Notes under the pieces: generated by a model | The model's database searches: none | Seen by the model: only the letters and a program-made list of their open reading frames with translations | What the model was told of the DNA's origin: nothing | Translations under genes and position numbers: made by a program | In this document: piece after piece, positions 1 through 8,048 of the stretch | How positions within the stretch are numbered: position 1 is the first letter of the stretch | Layout of the letters: the number at the start of each line of letters is the position of its first letter | DNA from: Arenimonas composti TR7-09 = DSM 18010 | Lineage (GTDB): Bacteria > Pseudomonadota > Gammaproteobacteria > Xanthomonadales > Xanthomonadaceae | Assembly (NCBI RefSeq): GCF_000426365.1 | Contig: NZ_AUFF01000003.1 | Location: 480,268-544,267, forward strand | Reading direction: 5' to 3' | DNA: 64,000 nt

Positions 1-1995
1 GCCGCGCTCGTCGTCGCGGGCGGCGACGAACTCCTTGCAGACCAGGTTCATGCCGTCGTGCAGGCTGGTCACCACGCAGGCATCGGCGGCGCGGTAGAGC
101 TCGATCAGCTGGGCGTGGTCGTGGTGTTCGGCGAGCAGGTGCACCGGCTGCCAGCCCTCGCGGCCGAAGCGCGCGTTGACCCGCGCCACCAGCGCCTTCA
201 CCCGGTCCTGGAAGCCGTGGTACTCGTCGAGTTCGCTGCGCGTCGGCGAGGCCACCTGCACGAAGGCCAGGCGCCCGAGGTGCTCCGGATGCTTCTCCAG
301 CAGCCGCTCGACCGCGTTGATGCGCTCGATGATGCCTTTCGTGTAGTCGAAGCGGTCGACCCCGACCGCGATGCGCGCATCCTCCGGCAGCCCGAGCCGC
401 GCCCGCACCGCCTCGCGGCTGGCCGCGACCGCCGGCCAGGCCGCGCTCTCGGTCTCGTCCGGCCAGGCGATCGAGATCGGATAGCTCTCGACATAGGTCT
501 CCTTGCGCCCGACCGAGATGATCGAGTGCTCGTGCTCGATGCGCGCCTCGAGATAGCGGTCGACGGTCTCGAGGAAGTTGCGGCAGTGGAAGCGGGTGTG
601 GAAGCCGAGGATCGTGCTGCCGAGCATCCCGCGCAGCAGTTCGCGCCGCCACGGACAAATGCCGAACGACTCCGGATTCGGCCACGGGATGTGCCAGAAC
701 GTCAGGATCGTCGCCTGCGGCAGCTTCTCGCGCACCATCGCCGGCACCAGCGCCAGGTGGTAGTCCTGCACCAGCACGATCGGGTCCTCGCTGCGCGCCT
801 CGGCGACCACCGCATCGGCGAAGCGCTGGTTCACCGCCTTGTAGGCCTCCCAGTCCGAGCGCCGGAACACCGGCCGCACATGCGCGACGTGGCACAGCGG
901 CCACAGGCCTTCGTTGGCGAAGCCGTAGTAGTAGCCCTTCTCTTCCTCCTCGGTGAGCCAGATGCGGCGCAGCCAGTAGTCCTGTTGCCCGCCGGGCACG
1001 ACGACGCGGTCGTCGGCATCGACCATGTCGCGGTCGGCGCTGCCGCTGCCGTGGGCGATCCACGTGCCGGAACAGGCCTGCATCACCGGCTCGACCGCGG
1101 TGACCAGACCGCTGGCCGGCCGCTTCACGAGCACGCCACCGTCGGCGCCGCGGTCGTGGATCAGCGGCTCGCGATTGGACACGCAGATCACCTGGTCGCC
1201 GCGCAGCTGGGTCAGCAGCAACGCGCGCAGGCGTTCGGCGGTCCAGGCGACTTCCGGGCCCTGCGAGCGCCGGTACTCGTCCTCGAGGTCGCGCAGGCGC
1301 GCACGCAGGTCGTCGGCCAGCGGCTCGAGCTCCGGCGGCAGCACCGCCGCGATGTCGTTGCCGTTGCCGGCGTCGCCGTCGCGGCCGAGCAGCGCGCGCA
1401 CGCCGCGCACCCAGCCGTGGAAGCTCAGTTGCGCGACACCGATCGTCACCAGCGCCAGCACGAAGCCGAGCCCGGCGAGGAACAACACCAGCAGGCGGCG
1501 GCTGTCCTGGCTGCGATGTTCGATGAACGCCAGATCGTGCAGCAGCACCAGTTCGCCGACGCCGCCGCGCAGCGGATGCACGCTGATGTGCAGCGGGCCG
1601 CCGAACATCTCCAGGCGCTGGCGGCCGGCCTCGACGCGGGCACGCGCCTCGGTGCATTCCAGCGCCGCCGGGTAGGCCTCGCTGCGACCGACGACGGTGC
1701 CGGCGCGGTCGCACAGACCGATCGCGTACATGCGCTCGTCGAGGGCGGTGCGGCCGAACAGGCGCTCGAGCCGCGCGCGGTCGCCGGAACGCAGTGCTTC
1801 GGCCAGCGAATCCGACAGCGCATTGGCGACCAGTTCGCCGCGCGCATCGAGGTCGCGCGCGAACCAGCGCAGCTGCAGCCTGTCGAGGATCGGCACCGCC
1901 ACCCAGGCGGCGAGCACCAGCACCGCCAGCAGCGGCAGCAGGAAGCGCAGCTGCAGGCGCAGCGTCGTCGCCATCGTGCGCAGGGCGGTCGTCAT
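1..1995 (-). CDS. otsA: Trehalose-6-phosphate synthase with membrane-anchored N-terminus (3' end cut by window edge)
   Basis: GT20 enzyme that joins UDP-glucose and glucose-6-phosphate to make trehalose-6-phosphate. The GT20 domain begins near residue 268 (VICVSNREPLIH) and shows the family landmarks QDYHLALVP, FWHIPWPNPE, RFDYTKG (sugar-phosphate/UDP contacts) and SLHDGMNLV close to the window edge, so only the last part of the protein is missing. Unusually, about 265 residues precede it: TM helix about 14-37, an extracytoplasmic stretch of about 125 residues, a second TM helix about 167-190, then a charged linker that resembles a HAMP/signalling helix. Typical OtsA is soluble and about 470 residues. 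Start ATG at 1995 overlaps the GH15 stop (ATGA), so it is the last gene of the operon. Function of the catalytic part is certain; a sensory or anchoring role for the N-terminus is inference. Confidence 0.93.
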   Translation of the reverse strand, partial: MTTALRTMATTLRLQLRFLLPLLAVLVLAAWVAVPILDRLQLRWFARDLDARGELVANALSDSLAEALRSGDRARLERLFGRTALDERMYAIGLCDRAGTVVGRSEAYPAALECTEARARVEAGRQRLEMFGGPLHISVHPLRGGVGELVLLHDLAFIEHRSQDSRRLLVLFLAGLGFVLALVTIGVAQLSFHGWVRGVRALLGRDGDAGNGNDIAAVLPPELEPLADDLRARLRDLEDEYRRSQGPEVAWTAERLRALLLTQLRGDQVICVSNREPLIHDRGADGGVLVKRPASGLVTAVEPVMQACSGTWIAHGSGSADRDMVDADDRVVVPGGQQDYWLRRIWLTEEEEKGYYYGFANEGLWPLCHVAHVRPVFRRSDWEAYKAVNQRFADAVVAEARSEDPIVLVQDYHLALVPAMVREKLPQATILTFWHIPWPNPESFGICPWRRELLRGMLGSTILGFHTRFHCRNFLETVDRYLEARIEHEHSIISVGRKETYVESYPISIAWPDETESAAWPAVAASREAVRARLGLPEDARIAVGVDRFDYTKGIIERINAVERLLEKHPEHLGRLAFVQVASPTRSELDEYHGFQDRVKALVARVNARFGREGWQPVHLLAEHHDHAQLIELYRAADACVVTSLHDGMNLVCKEFVAARDDERG

Positions 1996-3770
1996 ACGAC
2001 GTCCTCCCAGCGCCGGCTCAGGCGCATCGCCGCATTGATCAGCCCGACCTGGGAATAGGTCTGCGGGAAGTTGCCCCAGGGTTCGCCGGTCTCCGGCTCG
2101 ATGTCCTCGCTGAGCAGGCCGAGCGGATTGCGCCGCGCCAGCATGCCTTCGAAGAGCTCGCGCGCCTCGTCCTCGCGGCCGACCGCGGCGAGTGCGTCGA
2201 TGTACCAGAACGTGCAGACGTTGAACGCGGTCGCCGGGGTGCCGAAGTCGTCGGCCTCGTCGTAGCGCAGCAGGGTCGAGCCACGGCGCAGCGCGCGACC
2301 GATGGTGTCGACGGTGGCGACGAAACGCGGGTCGTCGGCGGCGACGAAACCGAGGTCGGCGAACAGCAGCGCGCTGGCGTCGAGGCGATCATCCTCCGCC
2401 GCCTCGACGAAGGACCGTCGGCGCTCGCTCCAGGCCCGCTGCAGGATCGCCTCGCGGATCGACGCGGCCTGCGGCCGCCAGTGCGCCGCCTCGTCCTGCA
2501 GCCCGAGGTGGCCGGCGATGCGCGCGAGGCGGTCGCAGGCCGCCCAGCACATCACGCTCGAATAGGTGTGCACGCGGGCGCGGCCGCGGTATTCCCACAG
2601 GCCGGCATCGGGCACGTTCCAGAAGCGCGCGGCGGCCTCGCCCATCGGCCGCAGGCGCGCGTACATCGTGGCGTCGCCGCGGGCGCGCAGGCGGTGGTCG
2701 AAGAAGGACTGCGAGGCGGCCAGGACCACGCTGCCGTAGGCGTCGTGCTGCACCTGTCGCCAGGCATCGTTGCCGACGCGCACCGGGCCCATGCCGCGGT
2801 AACCGGCGAGCGTTTCGACGGTGCGCTCGTGCAGCTCGGTCTCGTAGTGGATGCCGTACAGCGGCGCCAGCGCGTCGCGGCCGGCGGCGAGATTGACGAC
2901 GTAGCGGATGTACTCCTCCATGCTGCGCGTCGCCCCGAGCCGGTTCAGTGCCCGCACCACGAAGGTGGCGTCGCGCAGCCAGCAGTAGCGGTAGTCCCAG
3001 TTGCGCCCGGAATCGGCGTGTTCCGGGATCGAGGTCGTCATCGCCGCGACGATGCCGCCGCTGCCCTCGTACTGGCACAGCTTCAGGGTGATGGCGGCGC
3101 GGATCACCGCGTCCTGCCATTCCACCGGGATCGCCAGGAAGCGCACCCACTCGTGCCAGTAGTCGCGCGTCTGCGCGAGGTGGTCGCGGTAGAAGGCGCC
3201 GAGGTTCTGCGCGATCGTCTCGTCCGGCCCGAGCATCAGGTGCAGCTCGCGGTCGAGCACGAACGGGTGCTCGCCGAGCAGCAGCGGCAACTGCAGGTCG
3301 GTGCTCAGGCGCAGCGTCCAGCCGTCGAGCAGGAAGCGCACATGGTTGCTGCCGACGGTGCGCTCGGGCACGCGCCCGCCCCAGTCGGCGAGCGGACGCA
3401 GGCGGATGCGCACGCGCGGCGACCCGGCGAGCGGGCGCACGCGGCGGCCGATCGCCACCGGGTGGTAGACCCGGCCGTACTGCTTGAAGCGCGGGCAGAA
3501 GTCGGTGATCTCGACGATGCCGCCGTGGGCGTCGTGCAGTTCGGTGACCAGCACCGCGGTATTGCCCTCGTAGCGCTGGCGGCTGTCGACGAGGTCCTCG
3601 AGCTCGACCGCGAAATAGCCGCCGTCGTGGTGCACCGGCTGCAGCAGCGCACAGAACACCGGGTCGCCGTCGAAGGCCGGCAGGCAGCTCCAGACGATGC
3701 GGCCGCGACCGTCGACCAGCGCGGCGCAGCCGCCGTTGCCGATCACGCCGAGGTCGAGCGAGCGGTTCAT
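1992..3770 (-). CDS. Glycoside hydrolase family 15 protein (glucoamylase/trehalase-like)
   Basis: 592-residue GH15 enzyme. The N-terminal part (from about residue 5) matches the all-beta domain that precedes the (alpha/alpha)6 barrel in this family, and the barrel carries the family signature NWDYRYCWLRDATF near residues 258-271 and SEDIEPETGEPWGNFPQTYS near residues 550-570. No signal peptide, so cytoplasmic. It sits between otsB and otsA with 4-base ATGA overlaps on both sides, an arrangement common in proteobacterial trehalose operons. It probably hydrolyses trehalose or a related alpha-glucoside and so balances synthesis; GH15 members include both glucoamylases and trehalases and the sequence alone does not settle the substrate. 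Confidence 0.9.
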   Translation of the reverse strand: MNRSLDLGVIGNGGCAALVDGRGRIVWSCLPAFDGDPVFCALLQPVHHDGGYFAVELEDLVDSRQRYEGNTAVLVTELHDAHGGIVEITDFCPRFKQYGRVYHPVAIGRRVRPLAGSPRVRIRLRPLADWGGRVPERTVGSNHVRFLLDGWTLRLSTDLQLPLLLGEHPFVLDRELHLMLGPDETIAQNLGAFYRDHLAQTRDYWHEWVRFLAIPVEWQDAVIRAAITLKLCQYEGSGGIVAAMTTSIPEHADSGRNWDYRYCWLRDATFVVRALNRLGATRSMEEYIRYVVNLAAGRDALAPLYGIHYETELHERTVETLAGYRGMGPVRVGNDAWRQVQHDAYGSVVLAASQSFFDHRLRARGDATMYARLRPMGEAAARFWNVPDAGLWEYRGRARVHTYSSVMCWAACDRLARIAGHLGLQDEAAHWRPQAASIREAILQRAWSERRRSFVEAAEDDRLDASALLFADLGFVAADDPRFVATVDTIGRALRRGSTLLRYDEADDFGTPATAFNVCTFWYIDALAAVGREDEARELFEGMLARRNPLGLLSEDIEPETGEPWGNFPQTYSQVGLINAAMRLSRRWEDVV

Positions 3771-4537
3771 GCCGGCACCCCCGAGCCGCGCGCGGTCGCC
3801 ATCGCCGCCAGCCAGGCGCGGACCGCGGTGGGCGATGCCAGCGCGTGCGTCGCCACCGTCGGCCGGCGGCCGCCGACGATCACCGCGTGGCCGCCGAGTT
3901 CGCGCGCGGCGACGAAGGCCGGCTCGTCGGTGAGGTCGTCGCCGATCATCATCGGCACCCGGCCGCGGAACGGCGAGGTCTGCATCAACGCGGCCAGCGC
4001 ACTGCCCTTGTCCTGGCCGACCGGCTTGAGTTCGGCGACGCAGTCACCGTGCTGCACCAGGTAATGGCCGTCGGCGGTCGCGGCGATCTCGGCGGCGAGC
4101 GCGCGCACCGCCTCGGCCTGCGCCGGCGCGCCGCGGTAATGCAGGGCGAAGCCGATGCCGGCCTTGGCCTCGACGAACACGCCGTCGAGCGCGGCGGCGC
4201 CGGCGCGGCAGGCGGCGTCGACGCGGCCGGCGACCAGCGGCGGCGGCGCCGTCGTCGTCAGCGTGCCGTCGACCGCGCGCCGCTGCAGCCCGTGCAGCGC
4301 GCCGGCGGGCAATTGCAGCGGCGCCAGCAGGCGGTCGGCTGCCGCCAGCTCGCGCCCGCTGAGCACCGCCAGCGCGCCGCCGAGCCGGCGCTGCAGATGC
4401 GCGAGCGCGGTGATCGCCGGCTTCGGCACGCGCACGCCGTCGGGCCGGTCCGCGAACTCGACCAGGGTGCCGTCGATGTCGAGGAACAGCGCCAGGCTCG
4501 GCGCCGCCGGCAGCGGCGGGGGCGGCAGCGCGCTCAT
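3767..4537 (-). CDS. otsB: Trehalose-6-phosphate phosphatase
   Basis: 256-residue HAD-superfamily phosphatase that removes the phosphate from trehalose-6-phosphate. Motif I is DIDGTL (residues 19-24, Asp nucleophile and acid/base), a Ser/Lys pair lies in the middle (LSGREL, DKGSAL) and motif IV is GDDLTDEPAF (199-208, Mg ligands). Length is normal for OtsB. It overlaps the downstream GH15 gene by ATGA and the upstream DUF421 gene by 4 bases, so these genes are almost certainly translated from one mRNA. Cytoplasmic; no odd features. Confidence 0.95.
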   Translation of the reverse strand: MSALPPPPLPAAPSLALFLDIDGTLVEFADRPDGVRVPKPAITALAHLQRRLGGALAVLSGRELAAADRLLAPLQLPAGALHGLQRRAVDGTLTTTAPPPLVAGRVDAACRAGAAALDGVFVEAKAGIGFALHYRGAPAQAEAVRALAAEIAATADGHYLVQHGDCVAELKPVGQDKGSALAALMQTSPFRGRVPMMIGDDLTDEPAFVAARELGGHAVIVGGRRPTVATHALASPTAVRAWLAAMATARGSGVPA

Positions 4538-4986
4538 CGCGGATCTTCCCGCGGGATCACCGAGATCGAGCCGTCGCGTTCCAGCACCGCATAGCGGATC
4601 TGCGCGAAGTTCGCGAGGCCGTGCGCGGCACGCGCCGCCTCGAGGATGTCGGCGCGGTCCACATGTGAACGCTGCAGGCGCTCCTGCAGCACCTCGCCGT
4701 CGTCCACCAGCACCGTCGGCACACCGTCGAGCCAGCGATCGGCCGCCTTCGAATGCTGTTTGACCCGCGCGAACAACCGCTCGAGCACGAACAGGGTGGC
4801 GACCACGACGAAGGCGTTGATCACCGAGAAGTCCTCGCCGATCAGCGCCTGCGACGCCGCTTCGGCGACGATCAGCACCAGCGCGAGGTCGAAGGGCGTC
4901 ATCTCCGCGAGCGTGCGGCGGCCGCCGACGCGGAACACCACCAGCAGGAACAGGTAGACCGCGGCGGCGCGCAGCACGCTCTCCAT
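4534..4986 (-). CDS. DUF421 (YetF-type) membrane protein
   Basis: 150-residue inner-membrane protein with three predicted helices (about 6-22, 33-50, 58-75) followed by a small soluble C-terminal domain. The string RTLAEMTPFDLALVLIVAEA and the later GVPTVLVDDGEVL are typical of the DUF421/YetF family. The biochemical role of the family is not established. Its stop overlaps the otsB start, so it is co-transcribed with the trehalose genes; this hints at an osmotic or envelope stress setting but is not proof. Confidence 0.85.
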   Translation of the reverse strand: MESVLRAAAVYLFLLVVFRVGGRRTLAEMTPFDLALVLIVAEAASQALIGEDFSVINAFVVVATLFVLERLFARVKQHSKAADRWLDGVPTVLVDDGEVLQERLQRSHVDRADILEAARAAHGLANFAQIRYAVLERDGSISVIPREDPR

Positions 4987-4995
4987 GCCGGGGAC

Positions 4996-5538
4996 TCAGG
5001 GCCAGACCAGGCTGCGCAGCCGCGCCGGTGCGCGTCCGGCGAGGCCGATGCCGGTGCGGGTCACGCCGGGCGCGGTCGGCAGCACGTGCATCCGCACCAC
5101 CTGATCACCGGTGCCGGCGTCGAACTCGAGGATCAGCGCATCGGCTTCGGTACGCATCGCCCGCGGCTGCGGCGCGATCGTCTCCATGCGCAGGTCGCGC
5201 CAGCCGCTGCCGCTCAGTTCGAGCGCGAAGCGGCGGTCGCCGGCGATGCTGTCGGCCTCGATCGTCGCGACGATCTCGACATCGGCGGCATGGCGCGCGA
5301 AGCGCGGATGGTCGACGAGCACGCCGTCGCCCGCGGCGATCGCGCGTGCGAACGGCCCGCGGCTGCCGGTCAGCCCGAGCAGCGCCGCCGCCACCAGCAG
5401 GACGAGTAACGCCCAACCCACGCGCTGCACGCGGTGGAAGCGGCGTTCGAATCCGGGATGCTCGTCGACCTCGAGCGTCGTGGTTGGTGGCACGGCGTGC
5501 ACTCGTGGCGAGGGGCCATCGAGTGTCGTGCGGGCCAT
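4996..5538 (-). CDS. Hypothetical single-pass membrane protein, first gene of trehalose operon
   Basis: 180 residues, not recognised. About 40 polar N-terminal residues, one TM helix (about 41-58, VGWALLVLLVAAALLGL), then a soluble domain of about 120 residues that would lie in the periplasm. Only 9 bases separate it from the DUF421 gene, so it heads the five-gene operon. The start ATG (5538) has only a weak ribosome binding site and lies just beside a REP element at 5551. No catalytic motif is visible. Confidence 0.7.
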   Translation of the reverse strand: MARTTLDGPSPRVHAVPPTTTLEVDEHPGFERRFHRVQRVGWALLVLLVAAALLGLTGSRGPFARAIAAGDGVLVDHPRFARHAADVEIVATIEADSIAGDRRFALELSGSGWRDLRMETIAPQPRAMRTEADALILEFDAGTGDQVVRMHVLPTAPGVTRTGIGLAGRAPARLRSLVWP

Positions 5539-5550
5539 GTGAAATCCACG

Positions 5551-5673
5551 TCTGTAGGAGCGGCTTCAGCCGCGATGCCCACGAACCCTCCCTGTAGGAG
5601 CGGCTTCAGCCGCGATGCTTTTCGCGCTCACGCGCGAAAGTGGAAAGCATCGCGGCTGAAGCCGCTCCTACAG
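5551..5673. repeat. REP cluster: three GTAG-headed units, two forming a long hairpin
   Basis: Units of the form GTAGGAGCGGCTTCAGCCGC followed by GATGC occur at about 5553-5577 and 5593-5617 (plus orientation) and 5647-5672 (inverted). The second and third are exact inverted copies, and the bases between them (TTTTCGCGC ... GCGCGAAAG) also pair, so 5591-5673 can fold into one hairpin with a loop of a few bases. This is the structure of a BIME (paired REP). GTAG/GTAGG heads are the hallmark of REPs moved by RAYT transposases in Stenotrophomonas and Pseudomonas; no RAYT gene is present in this window. It lies between two minus-strand genes and may stabilise or end the upstream mRNA. Confidence 0.9.
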
Positions 5674-5702
5674 AGGTTGTCGGGTTGGGCGGGTTGCGCG
5701 GG

Positions 5703-6065
5703 TTAGTCGGGTTCGTCGGGCTGGAGCAGCTCGGCGCGCACCCAGCCGCGCTCGCTCGCGCGGTCCTCGCACCACCAGGCGCCGTGCGCGGGGTCCTTCC
5801 ACATCACCCGCACCTGGTCGCCGGCGGCGACGGTGAGTTCGGCGCTGCAGTATTCGGCGGTGGCGCGGCCGCGGTCACCGATCGCATCGATCACGTCGAG
5901 CGGCACCCAGCCGGCGCTGATCTGGCCGTCCTCGGCCCAGACATAGCCCGGACGATCGGGATGCGGCCGCCCGAGCGCGACCTCGTCCCCCGGATGCAGG
6001 GTCAGCGGGATCGCATCCGGCGCTTCCTGGTCGCCCAGCACGGTCGCCGTGATGGCCTTGAGCAT
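5703..6065 (-). CDS. Small protein with two SH3-like segments
   Basis: 120-residue cytoplasmic-looking protein with no signal peptide. Residues about 1-60 and 61-115 look like two tandem SH3-type beta barrels: DEVALGRPHPDRPGYVWAE followed by GWVPLDVID, and GDQVRVMWKDPAHGAWWCE followed by GWVRAELL. This layout resembles the variant SH3 domain found in small bacterial proteins of unknown role. Start ATG at 6065 is chosen because homology-like sequence begins there; a GTG at 6071 lies nearer to the GGGAG ribosome site and is possible. A longer open frame upstream in the same register is not coding. Confidence 0.7.
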   Translation of the reverse strand: MLKAITATVLGDQEAPDAIPLTLHPGDEVALGRPHPDRPGYVWAEDGQISAGWVPLDVIDAIGDRGRATAEYCSAELTVAAGDQVRVMWKDPAHGAWWCEDRASERGWVRAELLQPDEPD

Positions 6066-6136
6066 GGTCACCGCTGTTTCTCCCGGAATTCCCGGCGCGC
6101 AGTTTCTCACGAACGTGGCGAAGGGAGCGGGATTCG

Positions 6137-6928
6137 CTAGCGGGCGTTCATCCGTGTCCAGACGCTCTTGCCGACGAAGACGACGAGCATGAAGCCGACC
6201 GCGAGCAGGTCGAAGAACACGAGCTCGAAGGGCCAGAGGTTGTGCGAGGTCGGGTCGCGGAAGGTGTCGACGACCAGGCGCAGCACGACGAAGGCGAGCG
6301 CGGCCAATGGCAGCGCCGCGGCGATGCGCCAGATCCCGCGCCAGCGCAGGACACCGTAGAGCGGCCACGCGGCGCCGGGAGCGGTGCCGAGCAGCGCGAA
6401 GACCAGCATCAGCGGCGCCGCCGCCAGTCGCCAGCCGAGGCTGCGCGGCTCGCGCGGCGGTGCGCTGCCGGCGGCGCGGCGGCGCTGGTTTTCGGCCTCG
6501 AGCGCGGCGACCCAGTCGGGCGGCGTCGGCGTCGACAGCGGGCTGCCGCGACGCACGTTCACCGGGAGCCGCAGCAGCACCGGGTCCTGGTAGCCGTTGC
6601 CGACCTGCACCCGGATCTCGTCGACGCGGGCGGTGCCGTCCATCAGGAAGAACCAGCCGACGACCTCGCCCTCGCCTTCGTAGCGCGCCGACGGGTGGCT
6701 GCCGGCGTTCGCCGGGGCGCCTCGCCAGAACGGGCGCGCCCAGATGCCGACCGGTTCGTCGCTGCGGTAGCGCAGGCGGACGTAGAAGTTCTGGCCGTCG
6801 GCGAGCACGACGTCGTCGCCGCGGGGCCAGGTGTCGAGCAGTTCGACCTCGGCGGCGGCGGCGGCCGGGCCGGTCAGTGCCAGCAGGGCCCACAGGGCCA
6901 GCGTGGTCAGCAGGATTCGAAGCTTCAT
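6137..6928 (-). CDS. Hypothetical exported/membrane protein, signal peptide plus C-terminal TM helices
   Basis: 263 residues, not recognised. Signal peptide about 1-25 (ends AAAAAE), a periplasmic beta-rich domain about 27-150 that includes GQNFYVRLRYRSDEPVGIWA and WRGAPANAGSHPSARYEG, then three predicted TM helices (about 165-185, 200-220, 230-255). The ribosome site GGGGAA sits 6 bases before the ATG. Transcribed towards the SH3-like gene with 71 bases between; the two could be co-transcribed. No catalytic residues evident. Confidence 0.7.
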   Translation of the reverse strand: MKLRILLTTLALWALLALTGPAAAAAEVELLDTWPRGDDVVLADGQNFYVRLRYRSDEPVGIWARPFWRGAPANAGSHPSARYEGEGEVVGWFFLMDGTARVDEIRVQVGNGYQDPVLLRLPVNVRRGSPLSTPTPPDWVAALEAENQRRRAAGSAPPREPRSLGWRLAAAPLMLVFALLGTAPGAAWPLYGVLRWRGIWRIAAALPLAALAFVVLRLVVDTFRDPTSHNLWPFELVFFDLLAVGFMLVVFVGKSVWTRMNAR

Positions 6929-7110
6929 GGCGGGTTCCCCGGTGTCGCGTCGGATGGATGCTGGCGGCCGGGTGCGGGGGCGGCAACGGCCGCGTGCCGC
7001 TGCGGCGGATCGCGATTCCGGCGGTGGCGCGTGGTGATACCGGGCTGGAATTGGCGGTTGCCGATCCGTAGTTGCGAGGGTGGCCTCGGCGCGAACGGGA
7101 GGGGACCGGG

Positions 7111-7512
7111 ATGATCGAGCTGCGGAAACGCGAGCCCCTCACCGACGACGAATGCCGGGCGGTGATGCTGGCGGCGCGGCGCCTGGCGAAGGCGCTCGAG
7201 CGCGCGTTCGCACCGCTCGGCATCCTGACTTTCCAGAACAACGGCGTATACAGCGGCCAGGAAACGCCGCACTTCCACGTGGTGCCGCGCACGCCGGGCA
7301 GCGACTGGGGCATCGGGCCGCCGCAGCTGGCGAGTTTCGAGGCGGCCGGGCGCGTGCGCGGAACGACGCATGATGCGAGTGGCGATGCGGCGCGGCGCGA
7401 GCGGGTGCGGGTGACGCCGGCGCGGATGGCCGAGGTCGCCGCGTCGATCCGGTCGGCGATGGACGGATCATCGGTGCGATCATCGGTGCCAGGCACCGTT
7501 ATTTCCGGTTAA
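7111..7512 (+). CDS. HIT-family protein, apparently lacking the N-terminal half of the domain
   Basis: 133 residues. NNGVYSGQETPHFHVVPR (about residues 39-56) is the C-terminal half of a histidine-triad nucleotide-binding domain. In the canonical HxHxH track the first His is replaced by Thr (T-P-H-F-H), while the two others are kept. The usual first 40-50 residues with the Cys/His zinc site and beta-strands are missing, and nothing like them is found just upstream, so the protein may be a truncated or divergent HIT hydrolase. Start ATG 7111 has the strong site GGGAGGGG. The last residues (VPGTVISG) and the stop codon are made by a palindromic repeat at 7485-7525, so the end of the gene was replaced by a repeat. 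Confidence 0.65.
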   Translation: MIELRKREPLTDDECRAVMLAARRLAKALERAFAPLGILTFQNNGVYSGQETPHFHVVPRTPGSDWGIGPPQLASFEAAGRVRGTTHDASGDAARRERVRVTPARMAEVAASIRSAMDGSSVRSSVPGTVISG

Positions 7513-7526
7513 CCGTGCCCGGCACC
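7485..7526. repeat. Palindromic repeat of the GTGCC(n)GGCACC type
   Basis: Two inverted copies of a 17-base arm (GGTGCCAGGCACCGTTA and its near complement, 2 mismatches) around a short centre. The element contains the stop codon of the HIT gene. Its arms have the same overall plan as the GTGTCAGAGAC elements at 7986 and 23623. Confidence 0.75.
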
Positions 7527-7556
7527 GTTCCGGGGACGCCGACTCGAGGAATGCCG

Positions 7557-7985
7557 ATGACACGCGCGATGTTCGCCGCCTTCGCACTCGCCCTCCCCGC
7601 CCTGTTCGCGGTGGGAGCGGCTTGGGCCGACTGCCCGCCGCTGCCGGCCGGCGCCGTCGAATTGAGCTTCGAGGTTCGTCGCTGCACGACCGTGCGCGCG
7701 CCGTGGCCGGACCGCCGGCGCCTGCTACGCATCGAGGTCGCGGATCCGGGCGTGCGCCTGCTGGCGGATTCAGGAGAGGAGATCGCCGCTGCCGGTCACG
7801 ACGCCGTTCTCGTCGAAGGCCTGCGCGCCACGCGCGTGCTGTACGTCGATGCCGGTGCCGGGGCGCACTGCGGCGAGCACCCGGTCGGCGCGGCCCGGAG
7901 CGCGACGCTGCAACCCGCCTGCTGCGACACCCTTCCGCACCGCGGCACCTGCCGACTGCCCGGGCCGGTCGTCGTGCTCGACTAG
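7557..7985 (+). CDS. Small exported cysteine-rich protein of unknown function
   Basis: 142 residues. A classical signal peptide (about 1-22, cut after AWA) is followed by a 120-residue mature part with six cysteines, including a CC pair near the end (PACCDTLP), suggesting disulfide bonds in the periplasm or outside. Two in-frame ATGs lie 6 bases apart; 7557 is preferred because CGAGGA is then correctly spaced. The gene is bracketed by palindromic repeats, one ending about 25 bases upstream and one starting directly after the stop codon at 7986. No family recognised. Confidence 0.6.
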   Translation: MTRAMFAAFALALPALFAVGAAWADCPPLPAGAVELSFEVRRCTTVRAPWPDRRRLLRIEVADPGVRLLADSGEEIAAAGHDAVLVEGLRATRVLYVDAGAGAHCGEHPVGAARSATLQPACCDTLPHRGTCRLPGPVVVLD

Positions 7986-8048
7986 AACGGTGTCAGAGAC
8001 AGTTCCGCGCGGAACTGTCTCTGACACCGTTATTCCGACACCGTTATT
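7986..8048. repeat. Perfect 46-bp palindrome of the GGTGTCAGAGACAGTT family plus half copy
   Basis: 7986-8031 is a perfect inverted repeat: AACGGTGTCAGAGACAGTT, centre CCGCGCGG, and the complement. A partial third arm (CCGACACCGTTATT) follows at about 8035-8048. It lies between the stop of the exported protein and the stop of korB, so it may act as a transcript end for both strands. Confidence 0.88.

Noticed and set aside
5703..7496. A 597-codon minus frame spanning the SH3-like gene and two other loci
   Set aside because: Only its last 120 residues look like a protein; the rest lies antisense or out of frame to two better-supported genes.
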